A stretch of 64,000 nt of DNA from Fallopia convolvulus (GCA_964016875.1 OZ024728.1:9102272-9166271); one strand, 5' to 3'; positions 1 to 11,700 are shown, counted from the stretch's first letter. Notes: generated by a model not told the origin, from the sequence alone. Numbers and translations: made by a program.

Positions 1-1308
1 TGGCAGGTTGGCAATGGAGCATCGATTAGTGTTTACCAGGATCGATGGATTCCAAGGCCAAACTCGTTTCGAGTTTTAACTAATGCACCACCTGATGCAG
101 AGGAGTTACGAGTGAGTGATCTGATCCTTTGGGACCGAGGGTGTTGGGATGAGGAGTTGATCAGGCAATCCTTTAATCCTTTTGATGCTGATTATATTCT
201 TGACATACACTTGATTGAGGCAGGAGTACAAGATCAACAGTATTGGTTTTTTGAACGTAGTGGTGAATTCTCGGTGAAGTCAGCTTACCATGTTTTTAGA
301 AACCACTGTGATATGATTGAGAATGTTGGCAGCTGTTCAGATGAGAGTAAGAACAGAGCCTTTTGGAAGAACATATGGGGAATTCAGGTTTTGCCCAGAG
401 TTAGAAATTTCATATGGAGGGCGGTGAAGGACATTCTCCCAAGTAAGCTTAATCTACGAAGAAGGAAAACGATTCCCTGTGATCGCTGTGATTTCTGTGG
501 TGGAATTGAATCAACTATGCATGCTCTCTTTCTTTGTAAGTTTGCTAGGAAAGTCTGGAAGCATTGGCCATCTTTTGAAGCCCTTGGATCTGAATTCTTT
601 CTGTTCAATGAGTGGGCTTGGAGGATGGTTAACTGCTGTTCTGCAGATGAGATCAGAAGGTGGGCGATTGTAGCATGGCAAGTTTGGAATGCACGAAACA
701 GTAGAGTTTTTGCTGGTGAACAGATTGATCACTTGGAGGTTATTGAAAGATGTGAGAATTTTATGGATTCTTCAGTGAATTTTTCTGATGATACAAGTGA
801 GAAACTGGAAACCAATGAGCCAATTAAATGGGGACGACCAGATGTGGGCTCGGTGAAGATCAATTGTGATGCAGCTGCAAAGGGATATGAGTGTGGTATT
901 GGACTGATTGGGAGAGATCACTTTGGCAAGGTGTTGTTTGCTGGTGCAAAGCAGATCCAACAGGGCTCGATAGCAGAGGTGGCAGAAGCTGAGGCGATCC
1001 TCTGGGCAATGAAAATTGCAGTGGAAGCTGGCTGTTCAGGGGTTGTTTTTGAATCAGATTGCCTTACTCTGATTTCAAAGATCCGGAATGGTGTTCTGCC
1101 TCGTAATGTGGTTGGAACGTTGGTGGCAAAGATTATAGCTTGCGGATGGGAATTCAGCAAGTGTGAGTGGAGCTTTGTTAAAAGGAAAGCAAATTTTGCT
1201 GCTCACTGGTTAGCTAGTTGGAAGCCAGACTCTCCAGTTATTTGCTTTAATGATGAACTTTTACCTTCAGCTTTATTAAGTATTGTACACAATGACATTT
1301 CGTTTTAA
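1..1308 (+). CDS. LINE (non-LTR retrotransposon) ORF2 C-terminal end, partial
   Basis: The frame is open from the first base of the window to TAA at 1306-1308, so the 5' part (endonuclease and reverse transcriptase) lies outside. The visible part has the two domains that end plant LINE ORF2 proteins. The first is a zf-RVT zinc-binding region at about 330-560 (FWKNIW and CDRCDFCGG, then HALFLC). The second is an RNase H-like RVT_3 domain at about 840-1230, with the acidic residues in INCDAA, AEAEAIL and FESDC. After the stop comes an A/G-rich run at 1329-1400 that looks like the 3' poly(A) tail. No stop or frameshift interrupts this part, so the insertion is fairly young or 3'-intact. The family (L1/RTE-like plant LINE) is known; activity is not shown. 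Confidence 0.88.
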   Translation, partial: WQVGNGASISVYQDRWIPRPNSFRVLTNAPPDAEELRVSDLILWDRGCWDEELIRQSFNPFDADYILDIHLIEAGVQDQQYWFFERSGEFSVKSAYHVFRNHCDMIENVGSCSDESKNRAFWKNIWGIQVLPRVRNFIWRAVKDILPSKLNLRRRKTIPCDRCDFCGGIESTMHALFLCKFARKVWKHWPSFEALGSEFFLFNEWAWRMVNCCSADEIRRWAIVAWQVWNARNSRVFAGEQIDHLEVIERCENFMDSSVNFSDDTSEKLETNEPIKWGRPDVGSVKINCDAAAKGYECGIGLIGRDHFGKVLFAGAKQIQQGSIAEVAEAEAILWAMKIAVEAGCSGVVFESDCLTLISKIRNGVLPRNVVGTLVAKIIACGWEFSKCEWSFVKRKANFAAHWLASWKPDSPVICFNDELLPSALLSIVHNDISF

Positions 1309-1430
1309 TGAATGAATTTGTTTTGGATAAAAAAAAAAAGAAAAAAAAGAAAAGGAAATAAAAAATATGAAAGAAAAGAAAACGGGAAGAAAGAGAAGAG
1401 AGAAGACGCTCATGTGAGAAAGGAGAAGAG
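1309..1430 (+). mobile_element. LINE 3' UTR and poly(A)-like tail
   Basis: A very short 3' UTR is followed by a purine tract (long A runs broken by G) from 1329 to about 1430. An A-rich tail directly after the ORF is expected from target-primed reverse transcription. The exact end and the target-site duplication cannot be set because the 5' end of the element is outside the window. Confidence 0.6.
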
Positions 1431-1559
1431 AAGGGGGAAGAAAGCGTGTCGTCGTTTTCGTATATCCTGGTGAAGAGAGAGGTCGCAAGCATGAGCGGGA
1501 TCTCTAAATCTGCGACCACTAGCGGCTTCTACGGCGTCACAGTGAAAGGTTTTGTGGAT

Positions 1560-2610
1560 TTGAAGACCGACCGATTTGAAGATCGACCCCGATAACGACG
1601 GCAGCAAGGCCACCAAAATTCAATTGGGGTATTTTTCATAAAGTCAGGTGCTTTCTTTGATCAAGTTGAAAATTTGGCTTTAATTTAGGAATCGGGGGTT
1701 TAAGATAAGGTTTACCTATTTTTTTGCTTGTTGGAATTCCAACTGAGTTCTAGATGATAGGGTTTGTGGATTTTGACATTGATCTATAGCTGGTTGTTTG
1801 TTTTTTTGGTTTTGCTCTAAATGATTAATGGCCTTGATTGATGTGGATTTGTTAAATAAATCTGTTGGTGCTTATGACATAGTATTGTGTTGTACCAGTG
1901 TTCATGTACTAGTGATATCATATTGGTGTTGTATAGAATTGCCTAGAACATGGTTGAGTAATGAATTGTCGTAATTTATCATTGTATTCTAGCACAAATT
2001 GATGTTTATATTTCAGTTGTTATTTTTCTAAATAAACTGGCAAATTAAATATGATACATGGAAATTGTAGATAGGAACAAGGGTTTCGTTGTTGTGTTGA
2101 AGCTATGGTTGTTTTAGATGTGCTGGAGCTATGGTGGTGGTGGTGGTGGTGGTGGATGTGAGATTAAAAGATCCAAGCATGTCAGGCTAGTGCTCAATAT
2201 TGGTTGAGGCTTCTTCTATGTTATTGTGTAATGCAAGTGTCTGATGCTTTGAACTTCACTTAATTACAAGGTGATCTTTTACTTTCTGGTTTGCCTTGGT
2301 GATTGTATAGGATAATAGGTTTGTGATAGGTTTCAGAGTATTTCTGCAGAGGCCTTTGTCTAAGAATTGCTTTGTTGCTTTTCTTTTGATCTGTAAAAGG
2401 CCTATCTTTATTACCAATTTCAAGCTTTTTGCAAGCTTGGTAGCCTAGTTATACTTTTGTGATGGATTTTGTTGAATATATTATGAGTAGTTTGTGGATA
2501 CAATTGTGACTTTGAATGCAAGCTTGTTTATAAGTCTATTAGCTCAAATGGTAGAGCATGTGCTTAAGCACAAGATGTGGGTTCAAATCCCACATGGACT
2601 AATACAGAGA
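1560..2610 (+). other. Non-coding paralogous segment, copy A (exon/intron-like, ends with tRNA-like)
   Basis: The stretch 1679-1850 matches, with scattered mismatches and gaps, the reverse complement of 3549-3722. Shared landmarks are the runs GATAAGGTTTA, GGTTTGTGGATTTTGACATT and ATGATTAATGGCC. Upstream, 1550-1610 shows weaker similarity to the reverse complement of 3820-3880 (GAAGA then CGAC then GATGACGG-like). Both segments are followed by a 68-nt tRNA-like sequence. No long ORF is present; the best is a 34-codon frame from 1491. I read this as one of two diverged copies of a transcribed, possibly spliced non-coding gene or a decayed gene. A GGT microsatellite occupies 2133-2155. Confidence 0.45.
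2533..2600 (+). ncRNA. tRNA-like sequence, copy A
   Basis: This 68-nt sequence folds as a tRNA-like cloverleaf. The acceptor stem AGTCTAT pairs with ATGGACT (7 bp, one G-U). The D stem is GCTC/GAGC. The T arm is GTGGG, loop TTCAAAT, CCCAC. Pol III A-box (TAGCTCAAATGG) and B-box (GTTCAAATC) motifs are present. The anticodon arm is abnormal: TGTGC-TTAA-GCACA gives a 5-bp stem with a 4-nt loop, so it should not decode. No T-run terminator follows immediately. It could be a decayed tRNA, a SINE head or an RNase P/Z-processed tRNA-like RNA inside a longer transcript. Confidence 0.6.
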
Positions 2611-3065
2611 CTTGAATGTTGACCTCTGTTCCTATGAAATGGGAAAACTTTCTTCAAGCAAAGCACGAATGACAAATTTGTTTGTATCTTGACCAGAAAT
2701 TTCTTTGTAATTTTTCCCCAACTGCTTCCTAGAAAATATTGGAATAGCAGAGCATGGTGAGTTCTTTGAGTCACCTGCATTATAGTCATAAATTAGAAAG
2801 TTTTTCTTCTATCACTTTGTTATTATGTCTTCTCACTAGCTTGCTTTGCTGTTCTGGGATTATGAACTGTAGAGACTATTTTTTTTTGTAATGAGATTAT
2901 ATAAGGAGTCTATTAAATTTAAACTTTTCCAGGTACACTAAAAGAGTTGTTAGACAATGTGTGTCAGGTTATACATAGGTCAAATCAGAAGCTATATAAT
3001 TAGTTCAACACAATTTATTTTCAAAAAACATAAACTTTTCTTGCAACAGTGTGGATACAAATATT
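2611..3065. other. Spacer between the two tRNA-like copies
   Basis: AT-rich DNA between the inverted segments. I see no ORF of note and no repeat beyond T-runs. Confidence 0.4.
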
Positions 3066-3133
3066 AGCCTATGTGAGAATCGAACTCACATCCATGTGTT
3101 ACACACATCGCTCTACCATTAAGCTAATAGGCT
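3066..3133 (-). ncRNA. tRNA-like sequence, copy B
   Basis: Read on the minus strand this is also exactly 68 nt. The acceptor stem AGCCTAT pairs perfectly with ATAGGCT. The D stem is GCTT/GAGC, with one G-U pair. The T arm is GTGAG, loop TTCGATT, CTCAC. A-box (TAGCTTAATGG) and B-box (GTTCGATTC) motifs are present. The anticodon arm is again short (ATGTG-TGTAA-CACAT), or can be drawn with a GTA anticodon only by dropping base 26. Several differences from copy A are compensatory: the T stem changes GTGGG/CCCAC to GTGAG/CTCAC and the acceptor changes as pairs, so pairing is kept in both copies. Confidence 0.6.
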
Positions 3134-3960
3134 TAAACAATTGTACTAAAAAACCAGCTTAAACACCATAGTAAACAAGTATGTAATCATTCCTATATCT
3201 CAGCTACAAGTCAAGCCAACCAAGCTGTTTCATATCGATTGTCATCACTTGTCTTATTGGAACGAGAAGCACTCTCACCCTCTCTAATTATATCACAATC
3301 TCAATTTATCCTTCCAATGCATGTAGAATTCACCCCAACTAAACTTTTGAGAAGTTGCATAAGATCTTTATAAGCATAAATAAGCCAAGTCACCTCAAGT
3401 TAAGCGTATTAAGATTCAAAAAAAAAAACCCAAAAACTAAACGATCAGATTCATCAGAAGCTTCAAATAAAGTCACCTTTGATAACAGTTAATGTAAATC
3501 AGTAAAGAATAATAGTAACTCAATTCAAGACTACTATCAACCAACAAATCCAAATTGATCGAGGCCATTAATCATTATGAGCAATTCCATGATCCACACA
3601 AAGACAAACAACAATGTGTAGTAAAATGTCAAAATCCACAAACCTTATAATCTAAGCACGTTTTGCAATTCCAAAAGGCAAATAAAGATAAACCTTATCA
3701 TAAATCCCTAAATCTAAATTAAAGCCCTAATTCCTAGTTTTCAAATTGATCGATAAGAATCATGAATCGGTAAAATCCCAATTTTTCAAATTGATAAAAA
3801 CCCTACTTGATATTCAATTACCTCTCCGTCATCATTGTCGAGGTCTTCAGAATCGACACCTTCTGAACCGTCGGAGATGCTTGTGCTTGCGCAGGAGGCG
3901 TGATGCAGCAAAGCTGATATTGGATAAATCCTAAGTGAGGTTAACCGATAACCTGGGCTT
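3134..3960 (-). other. Non-coding paralogous segment, copy B
   Basis: Minus-strand counterpart of the segment at 1560-2610. The strongest similarity is 3549-3722. A plausible splice donor lies at about 3820-3830 on the minus strand (GGAGAG followed by GTAATT), after a stretch rich in GAC/GAT codons. No convincing protein is encoded. The copy is inverted relative to copy A, so the two tRNA-like elements face each other. Confidence 0.4.
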
Positions 3961-6055
3961 AGGTATCTCGAGTCCCGAGATCGATCGAGGTTTAGAAGGA
4001 TCGTTCTGTAGGAGCAAGAGAAAAGGAGTTCATGAATTCGTTGAATCCATTGAGAGAGTTAAGAGATTTGGAATTTGGTTTTGATTTTGATTAATTGGAC
4101 AAAGAAGCTAGAGATGGCTTAAGTACAAGAAGCAGGCATTTGAAACCTCATTCAACCGGAACAAACCGGATACCTACAAAGCATTAGACACAAACCGGCT
4201 AAACCGAGTTTAGGATGAATAAAAGCATAATAGTGTAAGTGATCCTGTATCAAGGCGCAAGTGAAGCCACTCATGCTCGCAGTTTTGGAGACCCTGCTCA
4301 ATTGCTCATGCTTGAGTCCTACAAGAGATATCTCTCTTTCCCATGAATTGCGCATCTCACTCTCTCTTTCTGACAAACACCAAGACGCCGAGAATGCCTT
4401 CTTCGCATTCGCCTTCTCTCTCTTCACCAGGATAACCCCAAGGTAACATTTTGTACTCCAAACTAATGGAATGGGTATATTGCGAAGTATACAATAAACA
4501 CGGCGTTACCACACGAAATACTCAAAGATACTGGACACCATGCGAATTTGGCATAACCTTAGGGTTACCCCACGAAATTTCCGTAAACTTTTTGAAGGCA
4601 AGTAATTATGAAGCTGGTATAGTGATGCATACTTAAGAGCTTCTGCGAACAATTAAATACTTTGATGAAAGAGTAGTAGTTTAAAATCATATATCATGTA
4701 ATATATATTATGTATATATTACATGTATGAGTGCACGGTTACCTTTCAAATTTTCTTAGGCTCTTAAACTTAAACTTTAAATAAAACTTATTAGATATGT
4801 AATTTTTTTTAAAAAAAATATAATATATAGTAAAAATATTATCGGTTATACGGTTAATCGCCCGTGAAAATATTAATAACCGTATCCGAACCGTTGAACC
4901 GTTAAAAGTATCGGTTGGTTTACTGTAACCGATTAAATTTTTTTCGGTTCGGTTAACTGTAAAAAGTGATCGGTTCTTCGGTTTTTCGGTTCGATTTTTC
5001 GATTACGGTTTTTTTTTGCCCAGCCTTAGTAGATCGTATACCATAAACATGATTTAACTATAAGCCAGACAATCCCACAAAAGAACCCAAATTTCAAAAT
5101 TTCCCCAATTTGAAACGCTAATTTCAACTATAAATCATAATAAATAAAATTGCAACTCAATTCGGACTTCATTTGGAACTCAAAGCGGGAATTAAAAAAA
5201 CATTGCATCTGGTTCAAATAAGGACCGATTCATCCTCTTCACCAACCGCTCATCTACGGCCTTCTTTGTCGATCGCTTGTCTGTAGCCTTCGTTGCCTAT
5301 CGCTCATCTTCGAACTTCTCCGCTGTCCGCTCGAAGTTGCAAGTCGGTGCTCTTCTTCTCTTGTAAGTCTAAGTCGTCAAAGAGTCCTCGAAATGCTCAA
5401 GCCGCAAATCGTTCGCCGTCGTCCGCTCTGATTTAGTATTCTTTTTGTTTCTTTTTTATTTTATTTTAATTTTTTTCCATAAAACTGACGGAAAATGGAT
5501 TTTTTTACTAAGAGGAATATTTTGTTTTAGGATATCAAATAAAAAAGGTAAAATCTAAAGGGTATCAAATTGTTTTATTTCAAAGGTATGATCACTAATC
5601 TCTCTAAAGTCATTATCTTTCTTAAAGTTTAATTATATTTTATGATTTAATTTACTCTAAAATAGTTTCTTTTTTTTCATTTAAGTAAATAAAAACACAA
5701 AAACCATTTTTTTAAACAAAAAAATAATCAAAACTAACGATTTTTTTATGAAAAATCCAAGGGGTATATGACAAACTTTTATCAAAATTCGGGAGCATGG
5801 GGCAAACTTTTTCAAAACCTCAAGGTACATCCGAAATAATTTTTTTCAGGACAGCACGTTGAAAAGCAAAAACCAGGGTAGACGGAATTTTCCATTGATT
5901 AAAAAAAAAGAAGTCAAAAACTATTTTTTCCAATTTTGTGATGACTTCATCGTTTTGTTGACCAATTAGAAATGTGTCAGAAATCAAATAGGGCCAGTGA
6001 AAATTTGGGATCAAAGACAGAGATCGAGAGGGAGGCGAGAGACGGAGAGTCAGAG
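3961..6055. other. Intergenic region with a CGGTT-rich repeat
   Basis: No supported gene. The part 4840-5015 is built from degenerate CGGTTCGGTT-type units in both orientations, as in subterminal regions of some plant DNA transposons; similar patches lie at 47340-47530 and 53140-53560. The rest is AT-rich with a short mixed-composition patch at 5220-5430. The bases just before 6056 are probably the promoter and 5' leader of the kinase gene. Confidence 0.4.
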
Positions 6056-8406
6056 ATGGGTTGCTCCTTCTCAGGTCTCAACGCACTATACGGCGCCGTT
6101 AATGGCGGCGGCGATGTCTGGATCCACGCCAACCGGTTCAAGATCCTCCGGCAGCTTGGCGAAGCTCCCTCTGTTCACGTTTACCTTGTCAAAGAACTTC
6201 ACACCGACAATTCTTCAGGTCTCGCTGAGAAATTGAAGGATCCTAATTTGATTTCCGGTATGTTTTCCCCCGAATTTTTTTTTCTGTATTTCACTTCCTT
6301 ATCGGCTTTTGTGTTGAAAATTCAATGATTCAATTTCTAGATCATCTCAAATTATTGACTTCAACTGTTGGATTTTTGGATTTTCACTTGGTAATTTCAG
6401 TAAGAATTTATGATTAAAGTCTCTATGCATCCGATGTGTGTTTTATTTGAAGAAAAGTCAGCTCATGTTTTAGAATTGGAATATGCTGCAGATGATGGAA
6501 TTTATGCTATGGAGAAAGTGTTCATTCACAACAATGAGCAGTTGGAAATGGTTAAGGAAGAGATCCGTTTGACATCTTTATTCAGTCATCGGAATCTGCT
6601 TCCAATTCTTGATCACTCTATCATTGCAGTCAAGGTAAGTCAATGTGAAGAAATTTGCTTTTTACAAATGTTAGTTTTGTCCCATATTTTTGTGTACTCT
6701 GTAGTTATCTTATTCAGAAAATGAAAATTGTCTTTTTACAGCTACTAATAACCCTTTGGGAAACTTTTTAGGAAATTTGTATGCAGTTATCTTAGTCCGA
6801 TGACAAGTTATGATTTCTCTAGGAACTCTGTTGAAGAATCCAATCATTCAATCAGATTATGATAGGATCTTAAGATTAACTTAATTTAAAAGGGGTGGAG
6901 GTTTATGTATACTGTCCTTCTAAGCACATATGATAAGAAGCCGTGTTCGGAAACTATATTCCTAATATGAAATATATAACATGTTTTTCTAAACCATAGA
7001 GTCATAGACCCATAGTTTAAGAATGCTATTTTTAGAATTCTAACTTCTAAGAGAAAATAAATAATTCATGTATAAATATTAAATAACATTAAATAAATAC
7101 AATCTAACAAATATGGTTTTTTATCCTATACCCCATTGCCCCATACATTGCAAAGATGGTCTATAGAAATCAGATCAATTTATTGTGTCCAGAGCCTAAA
7201 TCATGCTATATGTGGAGCAAGATCTCCATAGCAAAATGAGCATCCCTTTGAGAAACTTTGGCGAATACTTGTGTGTTCAGTCTTTTATTTTCCTAATTGT
7301 TTAGCCACTCATAAAGATCGTCAATTCTGTTCACTAGGAAAGCCAAACACAAACTTGGAAACATGAAGCATATATGCTGTTGCCAGTCTATACACCACTA
7401 GTCGACCATGCTAAATCCATGAAAGCGAAGAAGGAGGTGTTTTCTACATCAGATGTTCTTCAGATTTTTAGGCAGGTGCGTATTGTGTTACATGCTAATG
7501 GTAGCACTTGTCCTTATGATGAGGTTGCAACAGTTGACAAATGTTGCTTTTCATGACTGATGTAGCTCTGTGAAGGGCTTAAGCAAATGCACAGCTTTGA
7601 CCCTCCCTATGCACATAATGATGTTCAACTGGGTAAGATTTTGATCAAAGAAAGAAAAGGACAACCACCACTTGCTGTATTGATGGATTTCAAAAGTGCT
7701 CGACCTGCTAGGCACCAAATTCGCTCACGCACTGACGCCCTTCAGTTGCAGGTAGTTTGCTAGTTGTTAAGCCTTCTTTTCTTGGTGTAATGTTTTGATT
7801 TCATACTCACCTATATAATACGAGTAAGCCTTATTTGACCGTTCCATAGGAATGGGCATCTGAGCACTGCTATGCTCCATATCGTGCCCCTGAATTGTGG
7901 GATTGTCCAAGTCACGCTGACATTGATGAAAGAACTGATATTTGGTCTTTGGGTTGCACCTTATATGCAATTATGTGAGTACTTACTTCTCATCTTTCCC
8001 ATTCCTCTGCCTTAATTCTGTGTAGTAGCAGTGTATTTTGGGGATACAGAATCTCTAATAAGAAAAAATGAGCTATAGATTGAAATGCTATATTGTAGGA
8101 TCACAAACTAAAGATCTTCATCATTCAACTGAAACTGTTAGCAAGCGTTGACAGCAAAATCCTAACAGTGATGCTCATTATATTTGTAGGTATGGTGTTT
8201 CTCCATTCGAGTATGTGATTGAAGAATCAGGAGGAAGTTTACAGCTGGCGATTCTAAACGGGGAGGTGAAGTGGCCAGCTGGCAGCAAAAACTACCCAGA
8301 AACACTTCAACAGTTCGTGACATGGATGCTTCAGCCACAGGTTACAATTCGTCCGTGTATCGATGACATTATCCTTCATGTGGATAAGTTGATAGCAAAG
8401 TACTAA
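6056..8406 (+). CDS. STK16/PK3-type serine/threonine kinase homologue, predicted catalytically dead
   Basis: Six exons join without a stop: 6056-6257, 6492-6634, 7338-7475, 7566-7751, 7850-7974 and 8190-8406, giving 336 residues. All introns are GT-AG. The protein starts MGCSFSG, fitting N-myristoylation at Gly2 and palmitoylation at Cys3, typical of the plant PK3/STK16 (NAK) family. Family landmarks follow in order, but key residues are changed. The glycine loop reads LGEAPSVHVYLV (glycines lost). The beta-3 motif is YAMEK, with Glu75 in place of the ATP-binding Lys. The catalytic loop is HNDVQLGK: Asp180 is kept, while the following Lys and Asn are replaced by Gln182 and Lys185. DFG is DFK at 202-204. 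RAPELWDC and DIWSLGC are intact. I infer a pseudokinase, either a functional scaffold or an early-stage decaying duplicate. It is convergent with the NLR pseudogene. Confidence 0.85.
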
Positions 8407-8775
8407 ACTTGGGATTTGAGTTTGATATTTGTGTTGAGAATATTATAGGTGTACAGTGTGCTAAGGTTTTCTACTTTTCTGGATATTTATATGTTTTTTC
8501 AGTGTCCATATTTTCACCTTGACATTCCTTGTACATGATAGTGATCGATATTTGTAAGATTATACATCAGGTTCAAGTATCGCCATGAAATTTTTGTAAG
8601 GTTTCTACTTTTTAGGATGAGCAAGATACCCTGAGCATATATTGTGTCTTATATGAGGACAACCATACCATGATAGGTAGACCAAACTTCTATTTGGTAA
8701 AAATAGAACAACCATGTTTAACATCAATTAAAACATAAAAACACATACCAATACACATCTGGAAAGTTGTCCTGA
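8407..8775. other. Convergent 3' region between kinase and NLR pseudogene
   Basis: AT-rich DNA that should hold the 3' UTR of the kinase-like gene (plus) and of the NLR (minus). No ORF or repeat of note. Confidence 0.45.
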
Positions 8776-11700
8776 TCAAGCAATCCCAGTTTCATTGGAT
8801 GGCTTTCCTGCAATCTTAACTGATGGAGGTAGATAATCAGGAAGAGCTGTCAATTTGTCACACTTTTCTATCACCAGCTGTTCAAGATTTGGCAAGGCCC
8901 CCTCTTCAAGTATCCACATCCGGAGGTTTGGCAGCGATGCCATTTTCAACTTCCTCAGTTGCAAGAACCCATCTGCAGAACAAATCATCATTCCACCAAG
9001 AAAAGAATCCTTTCCTAAACAAAGGCTTCTTAAATTCGGAAGCCACCCTAGAACTGGCATGGGGTCATCCTCTAATTTTGATGACTCCAGTATCAGTACT
9101 TCCAAGCACGGAGGAAACATCCCATGTCTTAGCTGACCCGAAACTTTCCCCTCTACATTCAGCCTGTAAAGGAACACACAGCGCGACAATATGGCAGACT
9201 TCTTATTCAATGCAGCCCCTTGAGCACGAATTGACAAGCGCTTTAGATTCTGTAAAGTGGTGATTGAAGACAGTGACACCTTCTGACTATCCTTCTTATC
9301 CAGTTTAAGGGAGAGCCTTCTCATCCTTGTTAGCTTGACCAAGTCATTTATTTGACACTTAGAGGGATCGACATTTTTCAAAGTCTCCAGATAAAGTAGA
9401 GTATCAAGTCGAAGCGCTTTCTTCTCCCTGATCTTATAATCAACCACGGGCAGGAATAGGTAGACCAACCGTGTCACCTTCCATAGTGTGTTTGGAAGTA
9501 CAACCACATTGCCAGTGGAACACACTCACAAATCAAGAACTTGTAAGAACCTTAGATTGCCAACAGATGAAGGAACGTCGGAAATATTAGTTCCCTTCAA
9601 GCTCAAGTACCTTAAGAACACCATGTTTTCAATTTGTGCAGGCAAGCTTCCACTTACAAAGAGACTCTGGAGGTGCAGGATTCTGAGCCTTGCGAATTCT
9701 CTACAAGCGTCTTCTAGCCATTGGTGGCAGTTGCCTTCCATCTCTCTGTTCACATCCATGAACTCATTCGCTGGATACGTGAAGAGAGACTTGAGATGTG
9801 GTTTGGAAGCATAATTTGAAGCTAGAAGAAAGGAATTGAAGTCCTTATCGAAATAAATTGCCATCCTGTTCCGTATGGATGAAGAACAATAAACTGAGAG
9901 TCCTCCATCTTGATCCTCATGACAATCGACTACGTTAAGGAAGCCTTCTTCCTTTGCCTTGTCCAAGAAGTAGTCTCTGACGAGATCATGCATTGTGATG
10001 AATTCTATTCTTTGGGCCGACCCCTCTTCTGTATAATTATTAGCTTGAACCAAGGATAGCTCAACCAATTTATCCAGTGTACCACTAGCAATATCCTCTA
10101 AGGATTCTTCTGATATTGAACCCCTATTTGGTGGTGCAACAAAGCCTTCAGCTATCCAGATGCGGAATACCGTTGCAACTGGTATTTGGTAATTTTTTGG
10201 GAAGTTACAAAGTTGAAGTAAACAAGGTTTGGCAGAATCTGGAAGCAAATTGTAAGTTGCTTCCAAAGCATGTGAAAGCCTTCTAGTTGGATCTAATATC
10301 ATCTCATATGTAGCTTCCCACTCCTCTACGGCCTTGCTAGCACACGCCATGCCTAATGTGACAATGGCCAGAGGATTGCCTTTACATCTCTGCACCATTT
10401 TCTTTGCCATATTTGCCTCTTCATCACCTGTACACGGCATACACCATCTATAAGCGCACGCATTATAGACTAGATGGCTAGTATTATAAATAAAATCATT
10501 ACAAAGAAGAGAAGCGTACGGAGCCTATATACCTAATTCTTTCCTTTCGATCATCAGTAGCAGCAATTCCCAGCTATTCCTTTCATCCAGAGTGAGTAGC
10601 AAGTACACACTTGCATTGGGGAATTTTGCTAGATTCTGATCACGCGTTGTCAGCAAAAGTTTGCTGCCTTGTCCCGTGTTTGCGGGAAATAATGGTATTA
10701 TATGATCCAATAAACTTTGGTCCCGAACATCGTCCAGTATGATCAGACAACGCTTGGACATAATAAGCCCTTGCTGAAGCAAGGACTGTTTTTCTTCGCT
10801 CCACGTATCAGAAACATGTATCCATTGGCGCACAACGAAATACTCTCGGATTTCCATACTACCATAAACCATCTGTGCAACAGTAGTCTTACCAATACCA
10901 CGGATTCCACATAATGCCACCACTGCTTGTGTTTCGGCCCTCGTGTTGACCAGCTGATCGGTTACTTCAGCCACTTCTCGGCCGCGTCCTACGATGTAAT
11001 CAGGCTGGTGTATTACTGAGCTAATTTCATCTCGTTGTTGAAGTCTCACTACTTCAGCTACCAGTTTCTCTAGCCCTCCTCCACGCTCCTCCTCCGCAGC
11101 TTGTTCTTGACCTCCAACGGTTGTAGTAGCACCACGATCCAACATCATGTCAACTTTGAACATTTTCAAATTACGTGAATTTCTTCTATGGTCCCTAACC
11201 TATCACATAAAGTTCTTATTAGTCCCTAATCTTTGTAAATGTTTTTTTAGGTCCCTAACCTTTGAAAAGTGTTACTATTTGGTCCTTTTTCATTTTAGAC
11301 TTTACGTTTAATTACAACCAAACACCCAAACTTTATATTTATTTTTGTCATAATACCAATATTTATTTATTTTCAAAAAATACCTCAATCTACACATTTT
11401 AGGAAACAATAATAAATTATCGCTCCATATTTACTCCTTTTTTCAAACAATAGTACTTTTCATAAAAAAACATAATTTTAAAAATAAAAGGTGAGTTATG
11501 AATATTTATTGCCTCTTATTGAATTTAATAGTTATTAAAGTATTTTATAAAATTAAAAAAAAAACAAATTTTCTCAAAAAAATAAATCTAACTTCCCCTA
11601 TTTACCCATTAAGTATAAATTTTTTATAAAGTGATTTTTTAATCCATCACTTTTTTGCAATTATTTTATAAACTTCATAAAAATTTGATAAAAGAAACTT

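Noticed and set aside
1247..1616. Three minus-strand frames rich in Phe/Ser/Leu
   Set aside because: They read the antisense of the LINE poly(A)-like purine tract; pure composition effect.
2533..2600. Functional decoding tRNA
   Set aside because: The anticodon arm cannot form a 5-bp stem with a 7-nt loop, so it is called tRNA-like only.
4152..4446. Overlapping frames on both strands (61 and 91 residues)
   Set aside because: No motif, no conserved start context, no supporting neighbours.
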